From Microthrixaceae bacterium (GTDB taxonomy: Bacteria > Actinomycetota > Acidimicrobiia > Acidimicrobiales > Microtrichaceae), in the NCBI GenBank assembly GCA_019694615.1, contig JAIBBP010000016.1, positions 1 to 64,000 on the forward strand: a stretch of 64,000 bases of DNA, in the 5' to 3' direction. The notes beneath the pieces were generated by a model. That model searched no databases. It saw only the letters and a program-made list of their open reading frames with translations, and had not been told where the DNA came from. The position numbers and the translations under genes are program-made. Positions 1 to 7,112 of this stretch are shown one piece after another; positions within the stretch are counted from its first letter, which is position 1, and every line of letters begins with the position of its first letter.

Positions 1-42
1 GTATGAAGCGCGCGGCCACGCGCGCGCTTCATACAACAGAAC
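1..42. repeat. Family A palindrome, copy A1 (left end cut by window)
   Basis: Inverted repeat with arms at 1-14 and 21-34 around a 6-base spacer (15-20), followed by AACAGAAC at 35-42. It matches the right half of copies at 23160 and 24233, so the outer left part (expected GTTCTGTT) lies before the window. It sits 33 bases beyond the 3' end of the glycerol kinase gene, and could act as a terminator or be a dispersed palindromic repeat. Confidence 0.8.
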
Positions 43-74
43 GGGTGCGCTGGGGAGGTTGGGGGAACTGCGGG

Positions 75-1601
75 TCAGGGCTCGCCGGTGACGGCCCACC
101 CCCGCGACCGTTCGACGGCGCGCTGCCACATGTCGTACGCCGCCTCGACCCGGGTTCGGTCCTCAGACGGCTCGACGCGCTCGTCTACGGCCCACCTTGC
201 TGCGACGTCGGACACCGTCGACCAGACCCCCTCGGCCAGGCCGGCCAGGTAGGCGGCACCCAGGGCGGTGGTCTCCTGCAACCGGGGCCGCACGACGGGC
301 ACGTCCAACTGGTCGGCAACCAGACGCAGAAGGAGCCCCATCACCGAGGCGCCCCCGTCGACACGAAGCTCGCGAACCGGTGTGCCGCTCGCCGCTGTCA
401 TCGCATCGATCACGTCGCGGGTCTGATAGGCCATTGACTCGACCGTTGCCCGGGCGAGTTCCGCCCGGCCCGAGCCCCGGGTGAGGCCGACGATCGTGCC
501 GCGGGCGTAAGGATCCCAGTACGGCGAGCCGAGTCCGGCGAACGCCGGCACCATGAACACGCCGCTGCTGTCGGGAGTCGACTCGGCGAGCGGTCCGACC
601 TCGGCGGCGGTCGAGATGATGCCGAGCCCGTCGCGCAACCACTGGATCGCAGCGCCGGTGGCGAAGATCGAGCCCTCGAGCGCGTAGTGAGTGACGGTCC
701 CCCCCGTGCCGTCCCCGAGAACCGACGATGGCAAGGTCCATGCCACAGTGGTGAGGAGCCCTTCCGCCGGCGTGGGCACGACGTCACCGACGTTCATCAG
801 GACGAATGACCCGGTGCCGTAGGTGTTCTTGGTCATGCCGACCTCGAAGCACGCTTGGCCGAACAGCGCCGATTGCTGATCGCCGGCGATTCCGGATACC
901 GGAACGCCGGCTCCTCCCACGAAGTCGGAGGAGGTGACACCGAAGCGGCCGGCTGATGCCCGGACCTCGGGAAGAGCCGTCATCGGGACGCCGAAAAGGG
1001 CGCACAGCTCGCTGGACCATTGGCCGTCACCGATGTCGAACAACATGGTGCGGCTGGCGTTCGACGGGTCGGTCGCGTGGACGGCTCCGGCGGTGGCCGT
1101 TCCACCGGTGAGGTTCCAGAGGATCCACGAGTCGATCGTTCCAACCGCAGTGTCCGGGCCGAACTCGACGCCGCCATGAACTCGGAGCCATTCGATCTTC
1201 GAACCGGAGAAGTAGGGGTCGAGGACGAGCCCGGTGGTCGATCGCACGAGGTCGAGGTGCCCCGCCGCTGCGAGCTCATCGCACCGGGCAGAAGTTCGGC
1301 GGTCCTGCCAGACGATCGCCCGGTGCAGCGGGCGGCCCGTTGATCGACTCCACGCGACGATGGTCTCGCGTTGGTCGGTGATTCCGATCGCCGCAATCGG
1401 CTCATCGAGCGTCGCCACGAGTTCGGCGACTGTTGTCTGCACGGCCTGCCAGATCTCGTCGGCGTCGTGCTCGACCCAACCGGGGCGCGGGAAGTGCTGG
1501 GTGAACTCGCGGTACGACCAGCCCCGAGTTGCACCCGACTCGTCGACGGCGAAGGCTCGAACGCCGGTGGTTCCGGCATCGATGGACAGCACGATGGACA
1601 T
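75..1601 (-). CDS. glpK: Glycerol kinase (FGGY family)
   Basis: Predicted to phosphorylate glycerol with ATP to sn-glycerol 3-phosphate in the cytoplasm. The 508-residue length fits the family. Visible are the N-terminal phosphate-binding motif IDAGTTGVRAF, the substrate-loop segment GITDQRETIVAW, the catalytic region GIAGDQQSALFGQ, the KNTYGTGSF segment, and the C-terminal ATPase signature DGGASVMGLLLR. I chose the ATG at 1601 because homology begins there (MSIVLSIDAG); the reading frame stays open upstream but that part is low-complexity and overlaps the neighbouring lipoprotein gene. No glpF or glpD lies next to it, so the glycerol regulon is split. Another FGGY sugar kinase is possible but less likely given the KNTYGTG segment. 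Confidence 0.9.
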   Translation of the reverse strand: MSIVLSIDAGTTGVRAFAVDESGATRGWSYREFTQHFPRPGWVEHDADEIWQAVQTTVAELVATLDEPIAAIGITDQRETIVAWSRSTGRPLHRAIVWQDRRTSARCDELAAAGHLDLVRSTTGLVLDPYFSGSKIEWLRVHGGVEFGPDTAVGTIDSWILWNLTGGTATAGAVHATDPSNASRTMLFDIGDGQWSSELCALFGVPMTALPEVRASAGRFGVTSSDFVGGAGVPVSGIAGDQQSALFGQACFEVGMTKNTYGTGSFVLMNVGDVVPTPAEGLLTTVAWTLPSSVLGDGTGGTVTHYALEGSIFATGAAIQWLRDGLGIISTAAEVGPLAESTPDSSGVFMVPAFAGLGSPYWDPYARGTIVGLTRGSGRAELARATVESMAYQTRDVIDAMTAASGTPVRELRVDGGASVMGLLLRLVADQLDVPVVRPRLQETTALGAAYLAGLAEGVWSTVSDVAARWAVDERVEPSEDRTRVEAAYDMWQRAVERSRGWAVTGEP

Positions 1602-1635
1602 GGCCGGTGAATCTACCGGCGGATTGCGAAGGCGG

Positions 1636-2292
1636 TCAGCTGCCGGTGCCGGAGGGGCACTGTGCGACGAGCATGTTGCGTCGCGTGGTGAGGTGCCGCT
1701 GAGATCGCTGGTCGAGCGACCACGAACCGATGAGGTCGATGGTGGGGAGCAGGCCGACGTAGTCACACGCACCGACCTCGTCCACGTCGCCTCGCGACGG
1801 GGAGAAGACCTGCGTCGGCTCACCCTCGATCCGCAAGGTGACAACGTCGACCCCGCTGAGCTCGGTCGCGGTCAGCACGATCTGGGCGGTCGCCTGGAAT
1901 CGCGCCGGTCCGACGAGGTTGTCGAACTCCTCGGAGACATTGACGACGAGCGTTTCACCGCTCTGGTCGGCGCTGAGGAGCCGAGTGCCGGTTGGGATCT
2001 GGCTGGTGACTTCGTCGTTGCTGTCCGTCGGATCGACACGGAAGAGCGTCGACAGCACGTCGGCGGTGGAGCGGCGGGACACGTCCTCCTCGAGGTTGAT
2101 CAGCCGCTCGTTGGCGATGAAGAAGAGGAACGCTGTCGTGCCGCCGTCCTCGTCGGTGTTGGTCTGCTCCTGCGGGGATGTCGTGCTGGTGGGCGCGGCG
2201 ATGGGTCGGGGCGTGTCGTCGAGCGGCACTCCGCAGGCCGACACCGTCAGAGCGACGAGACACGCCGCTATGGTCCGCAGTCTTCCGGTCAC
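1636..2292 (-). CDS. LpqB-like lipoprotein with GerMN domain only
   Basis: 218 residues. A signal peptide ends in a lipobox (LTVSAC, Cys at about residue 20), so it should be a lipid-anchored extracytoplasmic protein. After a Ser/Thr/Pro linker comes a single GerMN-like domain (about residues 50-165). It is the third gene after a response regulator and a sensor kinase, with its start overlapping the kinase stop by 4 bases. This matches the actinobacterial mtrA-mtrB-lpqB operon, where LpqB modulates MtrB. Classical LpqB is much longer, with a C-terminal beta-propeller region that is absent here. Assignment rests on context plus the GerMN-type sequence. Confidence 0.7.
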   Translation of the reverse strand: MTGRLRTIAACLVALTVSACGVPLDDTPRPIAAPTSTTSPQEQTNTDEDGGTTAFLFFIANERLINLEEDVSRRSTADVLSTLFRVDPTDSNDEVTSQIPTGTRLLSADQSGETLVVNVSEEFDNLVGPARFQATAQIVLTATELSGVDVVTLRIEGEPTQVFSPSRGDVDEVGACDYVGLLPTIDLIGSWSLDQRSQRHLTTRRNMLVAQCPSGTGS

Positions 2293-3806
2293 GACGCAGT
2301 CTCCGAGGCTGCGACGGTCTCGCTTTCGGTGGCTGGCTCGTCGTGGGGTTCGATCAACGGAAGCTCGACCACGAAGCGGGAACCGGGCATCCCGTCGGGC
2401 CGTGGCTCGACCCAGACGGAGCCGCCATGGAGGCGGGCGTGTTCGGCGGCGAGCGCAAGGCCGAGTCCGACGCCGAGGTCGGTGCCTCGGCTTCCGCCTT
2501 GGCCGCCGCGGTTGAACCGGTCGAACACCTTCGCCCGTTCGGCCTCGGGGACTCCGGGACCGGCGTCCTCCACCGAGATTCGAACGGTGTCGAGCGGCGG
2601 CTCGTCGTCGCTGTCGTCTTGCACCGCGTCGACTCGCTCGACGGTGATTCGTGTTGCCCCATTTGCGTACTTCTTGGCGTTGTCGAGGTAGTTGGCGAGA
2701 ATGCGCATGAGGCGGCGCTTGTCGCAGGAGATGATGAGGTCGTCGAGACCAACTGCCTCGACAGGAACGGGTTCGCGCGAGAGCGTCCGCACGGCCTGTT
2801 TGATCGTCTCGACGAGGAGCACCTCGTCGATCTCGAGGCGGACTGCCCCGGCGTCGAACCGACTGATCTCGAGGAGGTCCTCCACGAGCTGGGTGAATCG
2901 GTCCATGTCGCTCGACAGCAGGTCGAGTGCGATCTGGGCGCGATCTGGCATCTCGTCGCGAGCGTTCCGGAGCACTTCGAGCGACGCGTTGAAGGTGGTG
3001 AGTGGCGAGCGCAGCTCGTGGGACACGTCGGACGCGAACTGGGCGTCGCGATCGATCCGGGTTTGCATCGCCGACACCATCTCGTTGAACGACGACACCA
3101 GCTGGACGAGGTCGGGATCATCGGCCCACTCCGTATCGACGAGGCGTGCGTCCAGCTTGCCGAGCGAGATCGCCTCGGCCACGTGGGACACGTCGGCGAG
3201 GGGGCGAAGCACTCGACGGCTGGCCCACGAGCCGAGTACAGCGCCGAAGACCGCCGCAGCGACGCACGCGCCGACGAGCCGGTAGCCGAGGTTGTCGATC
3301 GACCGGTCGATGTCGTCGATCTGGTTGATCTCGAAGTAGCCACCATCGCCGAGGGGCACGCCGACCGCTAGCAGCACCTCGCCCTCGCGCTCGTAGCGCA
3401 TGATGCCGGCCTCGTGGTCGACAGTCACGAGCTCGCGGAGCGATACCGGGATCGTGCTGGTTCCGTATCGGGCGTCGAGGCTGATCGATCGCAGCTCTGT
3501 CGACGACCCTTCGGCAGGGATGAGTGCGGATGGCTTGCCGGCGGTCGGCAGAGAACCGAACAACGACTGGGCATCGACGTCGGGAGAGGTGATCTTGTCG
3601 GCAAGCGTCGCCGCGTTGACGACCGTTCGCTCCCGAACGATCCGCTCGCGCTGGTCGAGGAGGTTCGTCCGGCTGAGCGTGACCGACGTGATCGAGAGCA
3701 GCGCGGCGATGAGCGTCGCCCCGAGCGTGAACGTCGTGACGATTCGGGCGCGCAGACCGAGCTGGCCGAACGGTCGAAACCGAGTTTCCGCAGCCGAGGT
3801 GGTCAC
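2289..3806 (-). CDS. mtrB: MtrB-like sensor histidine kinase
   Basis: 505 residues. Layout: a membrane segment at about 22-43, an extracytoplasmic sensor region to about 173, a second membrane segment at about 175-195, a HAMP-like linker, a HisKA domain with phospho-acceptor His263 in SDVSHELRSPLTT, then an ATPase domain with N-box NYLDNAKKYA and G-box region GPGVPEAERAKVFDRF. It should autophosphorylate and pass phosphate to the regulator encoded 12 bases upstream. The downstream lipoprotein gene overlaps its stop. By analogy with MtrB of mycobacteria it would respond to envelope or division state; that role is inferred from operon order, not shown by the sequence. Confidence 0.85.
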   Translation of the reverse strand: MTTSAAETRFRPFGQLGLRARIVTTFTLGATLIAALLSITSVTLSRTNLLDQRERIVRERTVVNAATLADKITSPDVDAQSLFGSLPTAGKPSALIPAEGSSTELRSISLDARYGTSTIPVSLRELVTVDHEAGIMRYEREGEVLLAVGVPLGDGGYFEINQIDDIDRSIDNLGYRLVGACVAAAVFGAVLGSWASRRVLRPLADVSHVAEAISLGKLDARLVDTEWADDPDLVQLVSSFNEMVSAMQTRIDRDAQFASDVSHELRSPLTTFNASLEVLRNARDEMPDRAQIALDLLSSDMDRFTQLVEDLLEISRFDAGAVRLEIDEVLLVETIKQAVRTLSREPVPVEAVGLDDLIISCDKRRLMRILANYLDNAKKYANGATRITVERVDAVQDDSDDEPPLDTVRISVEDAGPGVPEAERAKVFDRFNRGGQGGSRGTDLGVGLGLALAAEHARLHGGSVWVEPRPDGMPGSRFVVELPLIEPHDEPATESETVAASETAS

Positions 3807-3818
3807 AGTTGGCGTGCC

Positions 3819-4499
3819 CTACGGCTGCAGCTTGTAGCCGAGACCTCGGACGGTGACGACGTAGCGCGGTTCGGCGGGGTCGGCTTCGACCTTGGTTCGA
3901 AGGCGGCGAATGTGCACGTCGACGAGGCGGCCGTCGCCGAAGTAGTCGTGGCCCCACACCTTCTCCAGAAGCGCTTCGCGGCTGAACACCCGACCGGCGT
4001 TCGCCGCGAGTTCGACCAACAACCGGAACTCGGTCTTCGTGAGGTGAATCGGCTCGCCACCTCGCGTGACCGTGCCCTCCTGCGGGACGATCTCCAGATC
4101 GGCGAACCGCATCCGAGTCACGCCGGTGTCCGCCGACCGGGCCCGTCGCAGCATTGCGCGGATGCGTGCGGAGAGTTCCTTGGGGACGAACGGTTTGGTG
4201 AGGTAGTCGTCGGCACCTGCCTCGAGGCCGGCAACCACGTCGTGGGTGTCGGCGCGGGCGGTGACCATGATGATCGGCACGTCGCTCAGTCGGCGGATGG
4301 CGCGGCAGACATCGAACCCGTCGATGCCGGGGAGCATGATGTCGATGAGCACGACGTCGCTGGGCTGGCGGGCGAACGACGCGATCGCGTCCTCGCCGTT
4401 GGTGGCCTCAGAGACCTCCCAGCCCTCGTCCTCCAGCGCCAGCTTCACCGACGTGCGGATTCGTTCGTCGTCCTCGACGGTCAGGATTCTTGTACCCAC
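3819..4499 (-). CDS. mtrA: MtrA-like OmpR/PhoB-family response regulator
   Basis: 226 residues. The receiver domain has the acidic pair (VEDDE), phospho-acceptor Asp53 (LIDIMLPG), the conserved Thr (MVTARA) and Lys (TKPF). A winged-helix DNA-binding domain follows, with the recognition region GDGRLVDVHIRRLRTKVE and the terminal VRGLGYKL typical of MtrA. First gene of the regulator-kinase-lipoprotein operon. In relatives MtrA controls cell-wall hydrolase, DNA replication and osmotic genes. The next gene upstream (inositol phosphatase) ends 57 bases away with a hairpin between, so the operon probably starts here. Confidence 0.88.
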   Translation of the reverse strand: MGTRILTVEDDERIRTSVKLALEDEGWEVSEATNGEDAIASFARQPSDVVLIDIMLPGIDGFDVCRAIRRLSDVPIIMVTARADTHDVVAGLEAGADDYLTKPFVPKELSARIRAMLRRARSADTGVTRMRFADLEIVPQEGTVTRGGEPIHLTKTEFRLLVELAANAGRVFSREALLEKVWGHDYFGDGRLVDVHIRRLRTKVEADPAEPRYVVTVRGLGYKLQP

Positions 4500-4524
4500 A
4501 CGGGCCAGTCTTTCAGATCGACCC

Positions 4525-4555
4525 CGCCGCGCCGGGACTCTCGGCCCGGGCGGCG
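4525..4555. terminator. GC-rich hairpin between the IMPase and mtrA-like genes
   Basis: Arms at 4525-4536 and 4545-4555 pair almost perfectly (one bulged base) around an 8-base loop. It begins just after the stop of the minus-strand inositol phosphatase gene and upstream of the mtrA-like start, fitting a terminator that separates the two units. No T tract is present, so it could instead be a leader structure. Confidence 0.4.
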
Positions 4556-4556
4556 A

Positions 4557-5381
4557 TCACAGCTCATCGGCCCCATGGGTGAGGAGGAGGTCTCGGAGCG
4601 GCCCTACGAGGTCGGGGTGTGCAGCGATGATGCAGCCGGGTGGCGCGGGGACACCACCGGTGAGGTGCTCGACGACGGCGCCCGCCTCCGCCGCGATGAT
4701 CTGGCCCGCCGCCAGATCCCAGTCGTTGAGTCCGTGCTCGTAGTAGCCGTCGATTCGGCCTGCGGCGATCGAGCAGAGGTCGAATGCCGCAGCGCCGAGG
4801 CGCCGCACGTCTCGAACCTGGTCGATGATTCGCCCGAGAAGTGCGGCCTGGTCGCGGCGTCGATCCGGGTCGTATCCGAACCCCGTGGAGATGAGTGCTC
4901 GAGAGAGCTCTGGTGGTTCGTTGAGCCGGAGCCGCGACCCGTTGCGGTAGGAGCCGCCGCCGATCGAGGCGACATAGCGGTCGTCGGCGCTGATCTCGAC
5001 GATGGCTCCGGCGATCGGTCGGCCGCCGACACAGGCTCCGATGGACACGGCGTAGGGCGGGTGGCCGTACACGAAGTTCGTCGTGCCGTCGATCGGATCG
5101 ACCACCCAGACCACTCCGGTCGTGCCCGGTTGGTCCGCGTCCTCCTCTGTGACGAGTCCGTCGTCGGGTCGGGAGTCGAGGAGCAGACCACGAATGAGGA
5201 CGTCGGAGGCCTTGTCGACGTCGGTCACCATGTCGGTTGCCGTCGACTTGGTGGCTATTCCGAAGCCAGCGGATCGGCGCTCGCGGACCATGTCGGCGGC
5301 GGCGACGGCGGTGCGGAGCGCCAGGTCGGCAAGCTCCGACGGTGACGCAGGGAGGTCGTTAGGGCTCGGAAGCGGCGGCAT
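4557..5381 (-). CDS. Inositol monophosphatase family protein
   Basis: 274 residues, cytoplasmic. Metal-dependent phosphatase fold: VTEEDA supplies the first metal ligands, WVVDPIDGTTNF is the signature with Asp ligands, and WDLAAGQIIAAEAGA supplies the C-terminal Asp. Likely substrates are myo-inositol phosphate, histidinol phosphate or related sugar phosphates; the sequence does not decide which. It ends just before the mtrA-like regulator. The next gene upstream, a small membrane protein, ends 12 bases before its start, so the two may be cotranscribed. Confidence 0.87.
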   Translation of the reverse strand: MPPLPSPNDLPASPSELADLALRTAVAAADMVRERRSAGFGIATKSTATDMVTDVDKASDVLIRGLLLDSRPDDGLVTEEDADQPGTTGVVWVVDPIDGTTNFVYGHPPYAVSIGACVGGRPIAGAIVEISADDRYVASIGGGSYRNGSRLRLNEPPELSRALISTGFGYDPDRRRDQAALLGRIIDQVRDVRRLGAAAFDLCSIAAGRIDGYYEHGLNDWDLAAGQIIAAEAGAVVEHLTGGVPAPPGCIIAAHPDLVGPLRDLLLTHGADEL

Positions 5382-5393
5382 CGACGCCGAACG

Positions 5394-5660
5394 CTACCGG
5401 GCGAGGGGGGAGGGTCCGTCGTCGCCGTTCCACTCGGCGAGGGCTCGCAGGCTGATCACGGCGACCGCAGCGCTGCCGAGAGCGAAGATCAGGGTGCCTG
5501 CGAGCATGAGCAGTCCCGGGACCGCCAGCGCGTCGCCTTCGGTCTGCAACTGACCGAACCAGTAGCCGATCGCCCCGCCGAGCCCGCCGAGCGCCATGAT
5601 CGACACGAACGCGATGACGCGAGCCCGTACGGACGGGAGGGCGCTGAGCGGATCCGACAT
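5394..5660 (-). CDS. Small two-helix membrane protein, function unknown
   Basis: 88 residues. Two hydrophobic segments (about 14-36 and 46-68) separated by a short polar stretch, with a charged C-terminus. I used the ATG at 5660 (MSDPLSALPSV); the frame is open further upstream but that part is not protein-like and would run into the divergent gene at 5793. Lies 12 bases before the inositol phosphatase gene. No family recognised. Confidence 0.55.
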   Translation of the reverse strand: MSDPLSALPSVRARVIAFVSIMALGGLGGAIGYWFGQLQTEGDALAVPGLLMLAGTLIFALGSAAVAVISLRALAEWNGDDGPSPLAR

Positions 5661-5792
5661 CCACGCCAGCGTACGGCACGAGCGAATGGGCCGAATGGCC
5701 CCTGGCAACCGAGGCCTCGGTCCGTACTCTACGTAGTGGGGCTGCCACGCAAGGTGGCTTTGAAGCACAGCGAAGTTGAGTTCGGAGTCGAC

Positions 5793-6638
5793 ATGCCGCA
5801 AACCGCCGGTGAACACGACGTGGACTGGGAGCGCGCCAGTCTCATCCCGCCCCGACGTCTTGGCGCACTCCTGAGCGATGCTCGGGTGCGTGACGGTTCA
5901 ACGCTGGAGGAACTCGCGGCGAGGTCGAACGGAGCGTTCTCGCTCTCGGCGTTGAGTTCGATCGAACGCGGCAGCCGCGGCGTCTCCGACGACGAGGCTC
6001 GTCGGCTGGCTGCGATCTACCGCCTCGAATCATCATCGATGGTGCCCGAGCGCTCGAAGCTCGTCGTGGACCTCGACGAGGGTCTGATCAGCATCGACGA
6101 TCACCGGCAGCGGATAGGTCGGACCACACTTGCGCGCGACGAGGTCCTGGCCCGCTATCTGACGATGGTGTATTCGATGCGCCACCTCGAGCCCGGCGCT
6201 CCGTTGACCTTCCGTGTCGACGACCTCGACGTTCTCGGGAGGGCACTCCGCGTCGGCAGTCGGACGCTCGAAGCCGACCTCGAGGCGCTGATCGCCCACC
6301 CCGACCAGATCCTCGCGTGGCGTTCCCGGGTCCTCAAGCGCCGCGTGCTGATCCCCGCTGCCGGGGTGATGGTGGCGCTGCTCGGCGTCGGAGCATTGGT
6401 GCTGGTGCAGGCCCCAGAGCCGGCCGACGCTGCGCCCAAGGCGCCAGCTGGGTTGGTCGTGCCGTCGAGCGCTGTGCCGGTCGATATCGGCTCTGCTGTC
6501 GTCCAGGAACGCCTCCCCGACGGCACCCCGGGACCCGTCGTCGTCCGCAACGGGGCGTCCGCCACGACAGCCACGCCTGAAGTCGGCCTCATCGACGCTG
6601 CGACCACCGTTCCGTCCACCGAAGCCGACCAGGGCTGA
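5793..6638 (+). CDS. XRE-type helix-turn-helix protein with one membrane segment (RodZ-like layout)
   Basis: 281 residues. An N-terminal XRE-like HTH covers about 20-78 (LGALLSDARVRDG, then SALSSIERGSRGVSDDEARRLA). A middle cytoplasmic region to about 180 leads to one membrane helix (about 185-206) and a Pro/Ala/Thr-rich outer tail of about 75 residues. ATG at 5793 is preceded by GGAG with 5-base spacing; an in-frame GTG at 5736 is possible but has no better site. An HTH plus single-helix anchor resembles RodZ, yet the RodZ C-terminal domain is not apparent, so it may be a membrane-tethered regulator. Divergent from the small membrane protein gene. Confidence 0.65.
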   Translation: MPQTAGEHDVDWERASLIPPRRLGALLSDARVRDGSTLEELAARSNGAFSLSALSSIERGSRGVSDDEARRLAAIYRLESSSMVPERSKLVVDLDEGLISIDDHRQRIGRTTLARDEVLARYLTMVYSMRHLEPGAPLTFRVDDLDVLGRALRVGSRTLEADLEALIAHPDQILAWRSRVLKRRVLIPAAGVMVALLGVGALVLVQAPEPADAAPKAPAGLVVPSSAVPVDIGSAVVQERLPDGTPGPVVVRNGASATTATPEVGLIDAATTVPSTEADQG

Positions 6639-6743
6639 CGTCGGCGCTCGGCGGGGCGGAGGACGAGACGAAGTCCAGCGTCGACCGCACGCATCGTCAC
6701 GCGATCGAGCGCGCCCGGGGACTCGGACAGCATCTAGCGGCCG

Positions 6744-6789
6744 AACTTCAGGCTCAGCGGTGACGATGATCACCGGTGAGCCTGAAGTT
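6744..6789. repeat. Family B palindrome, copy B1
   Basis: 46 bases: arms of 20 (6744-6763 and 6770-6789) around a 6-base spacer, with one mismatch. Outer sequence AACTTCAGGC pairs with GCCTGAAGTT. A sister copy lies at 53162-53207. Placed between two convergent genes, consistent with a bidirectional terminator or a REP-like element. Confidence 0.75.
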
Positions 6790-7009
6790 GGCGGGTCGGC
6801 GCCCGTCGGTTGTGAGTGGTGAGCGCGACGGGAGCAGCCCAGTGGGGCTCAAGGGTCCGAACACCCGCTGGCTCGCCGGGGTCCTGATAATGGTCATGGG
6901 CGCGGCCGGGATCGTGAGCACAGCACTATCGGTGCTCTCGACCAGGGTCTGTCCGACGTGCTCACCGCAGCGATTGGCCGGTTTGGTGACAGCCTGAGAA
7001 CCTGACGCT

Positions 7010-7078
7010 GCGGCGCTCGCCGGGTCCTGCTCGAAACTGTTCTACGACCCGTTCGGGAACCCGCTCCTGCACGGCTGA
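7010..7078 (+). pseudogene. Possible 3' remnant of a VOC (glyoxalase) family gene
   Basis: Read in one frame up to the TGA at 7076, this gives a tail ending FYDPFGNPLLHG, which resembles the usual C-terminus of VOC-fold proteins (DPDGNPL). No start codon or upstream VOC body is visible in that frame, so if real it is a truncated relic. The call rests on about 12 residues and may be coincidence. Confidence 0.25.
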
Positions 7079-7112
7079 TAGCCAAGCCCCGGCATCCCTG
7101 AGGGGTCTGCTT

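Larger units (their letters stand above)
6639..7112. other. 474-base gene-poor interval with a palindrome and a possible gene remnant
   Basis: Lies between two convergent genes. It holds the family B palindrome at 6744-6789 and a short stretch at about 7010-7078 that reads like the end of a VOC/glyoxalase-family gene. A 73-codon open frame at 6776-6997 has no recognisable features and I do not call it a gene. No RNA gene recognised. Confidence 0.6.

Noticed and set aside
75-1844. Longer glycerol kinase with 81 extra N-terminal residues
   Set aside because: The extension lacks homology and overlaps the lipoprotein gene; the family normally starts a few residues before IDAGTTG, at the ATG at 1601.
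1234-2691. 485-codon open frame on the plus strand
   Set aside because: Antisense to the glycerol kinase, lipoprotein and kinase genes; no motif, typical shadow in GC-rich codon use.
6776-6997. 73-codon open frame in the gap after the XRE gene
   Set aside because: Overlaps the right arm of palindrome B1, has no recognisable motif and a weak start; more likely chance in high-GC sequence.
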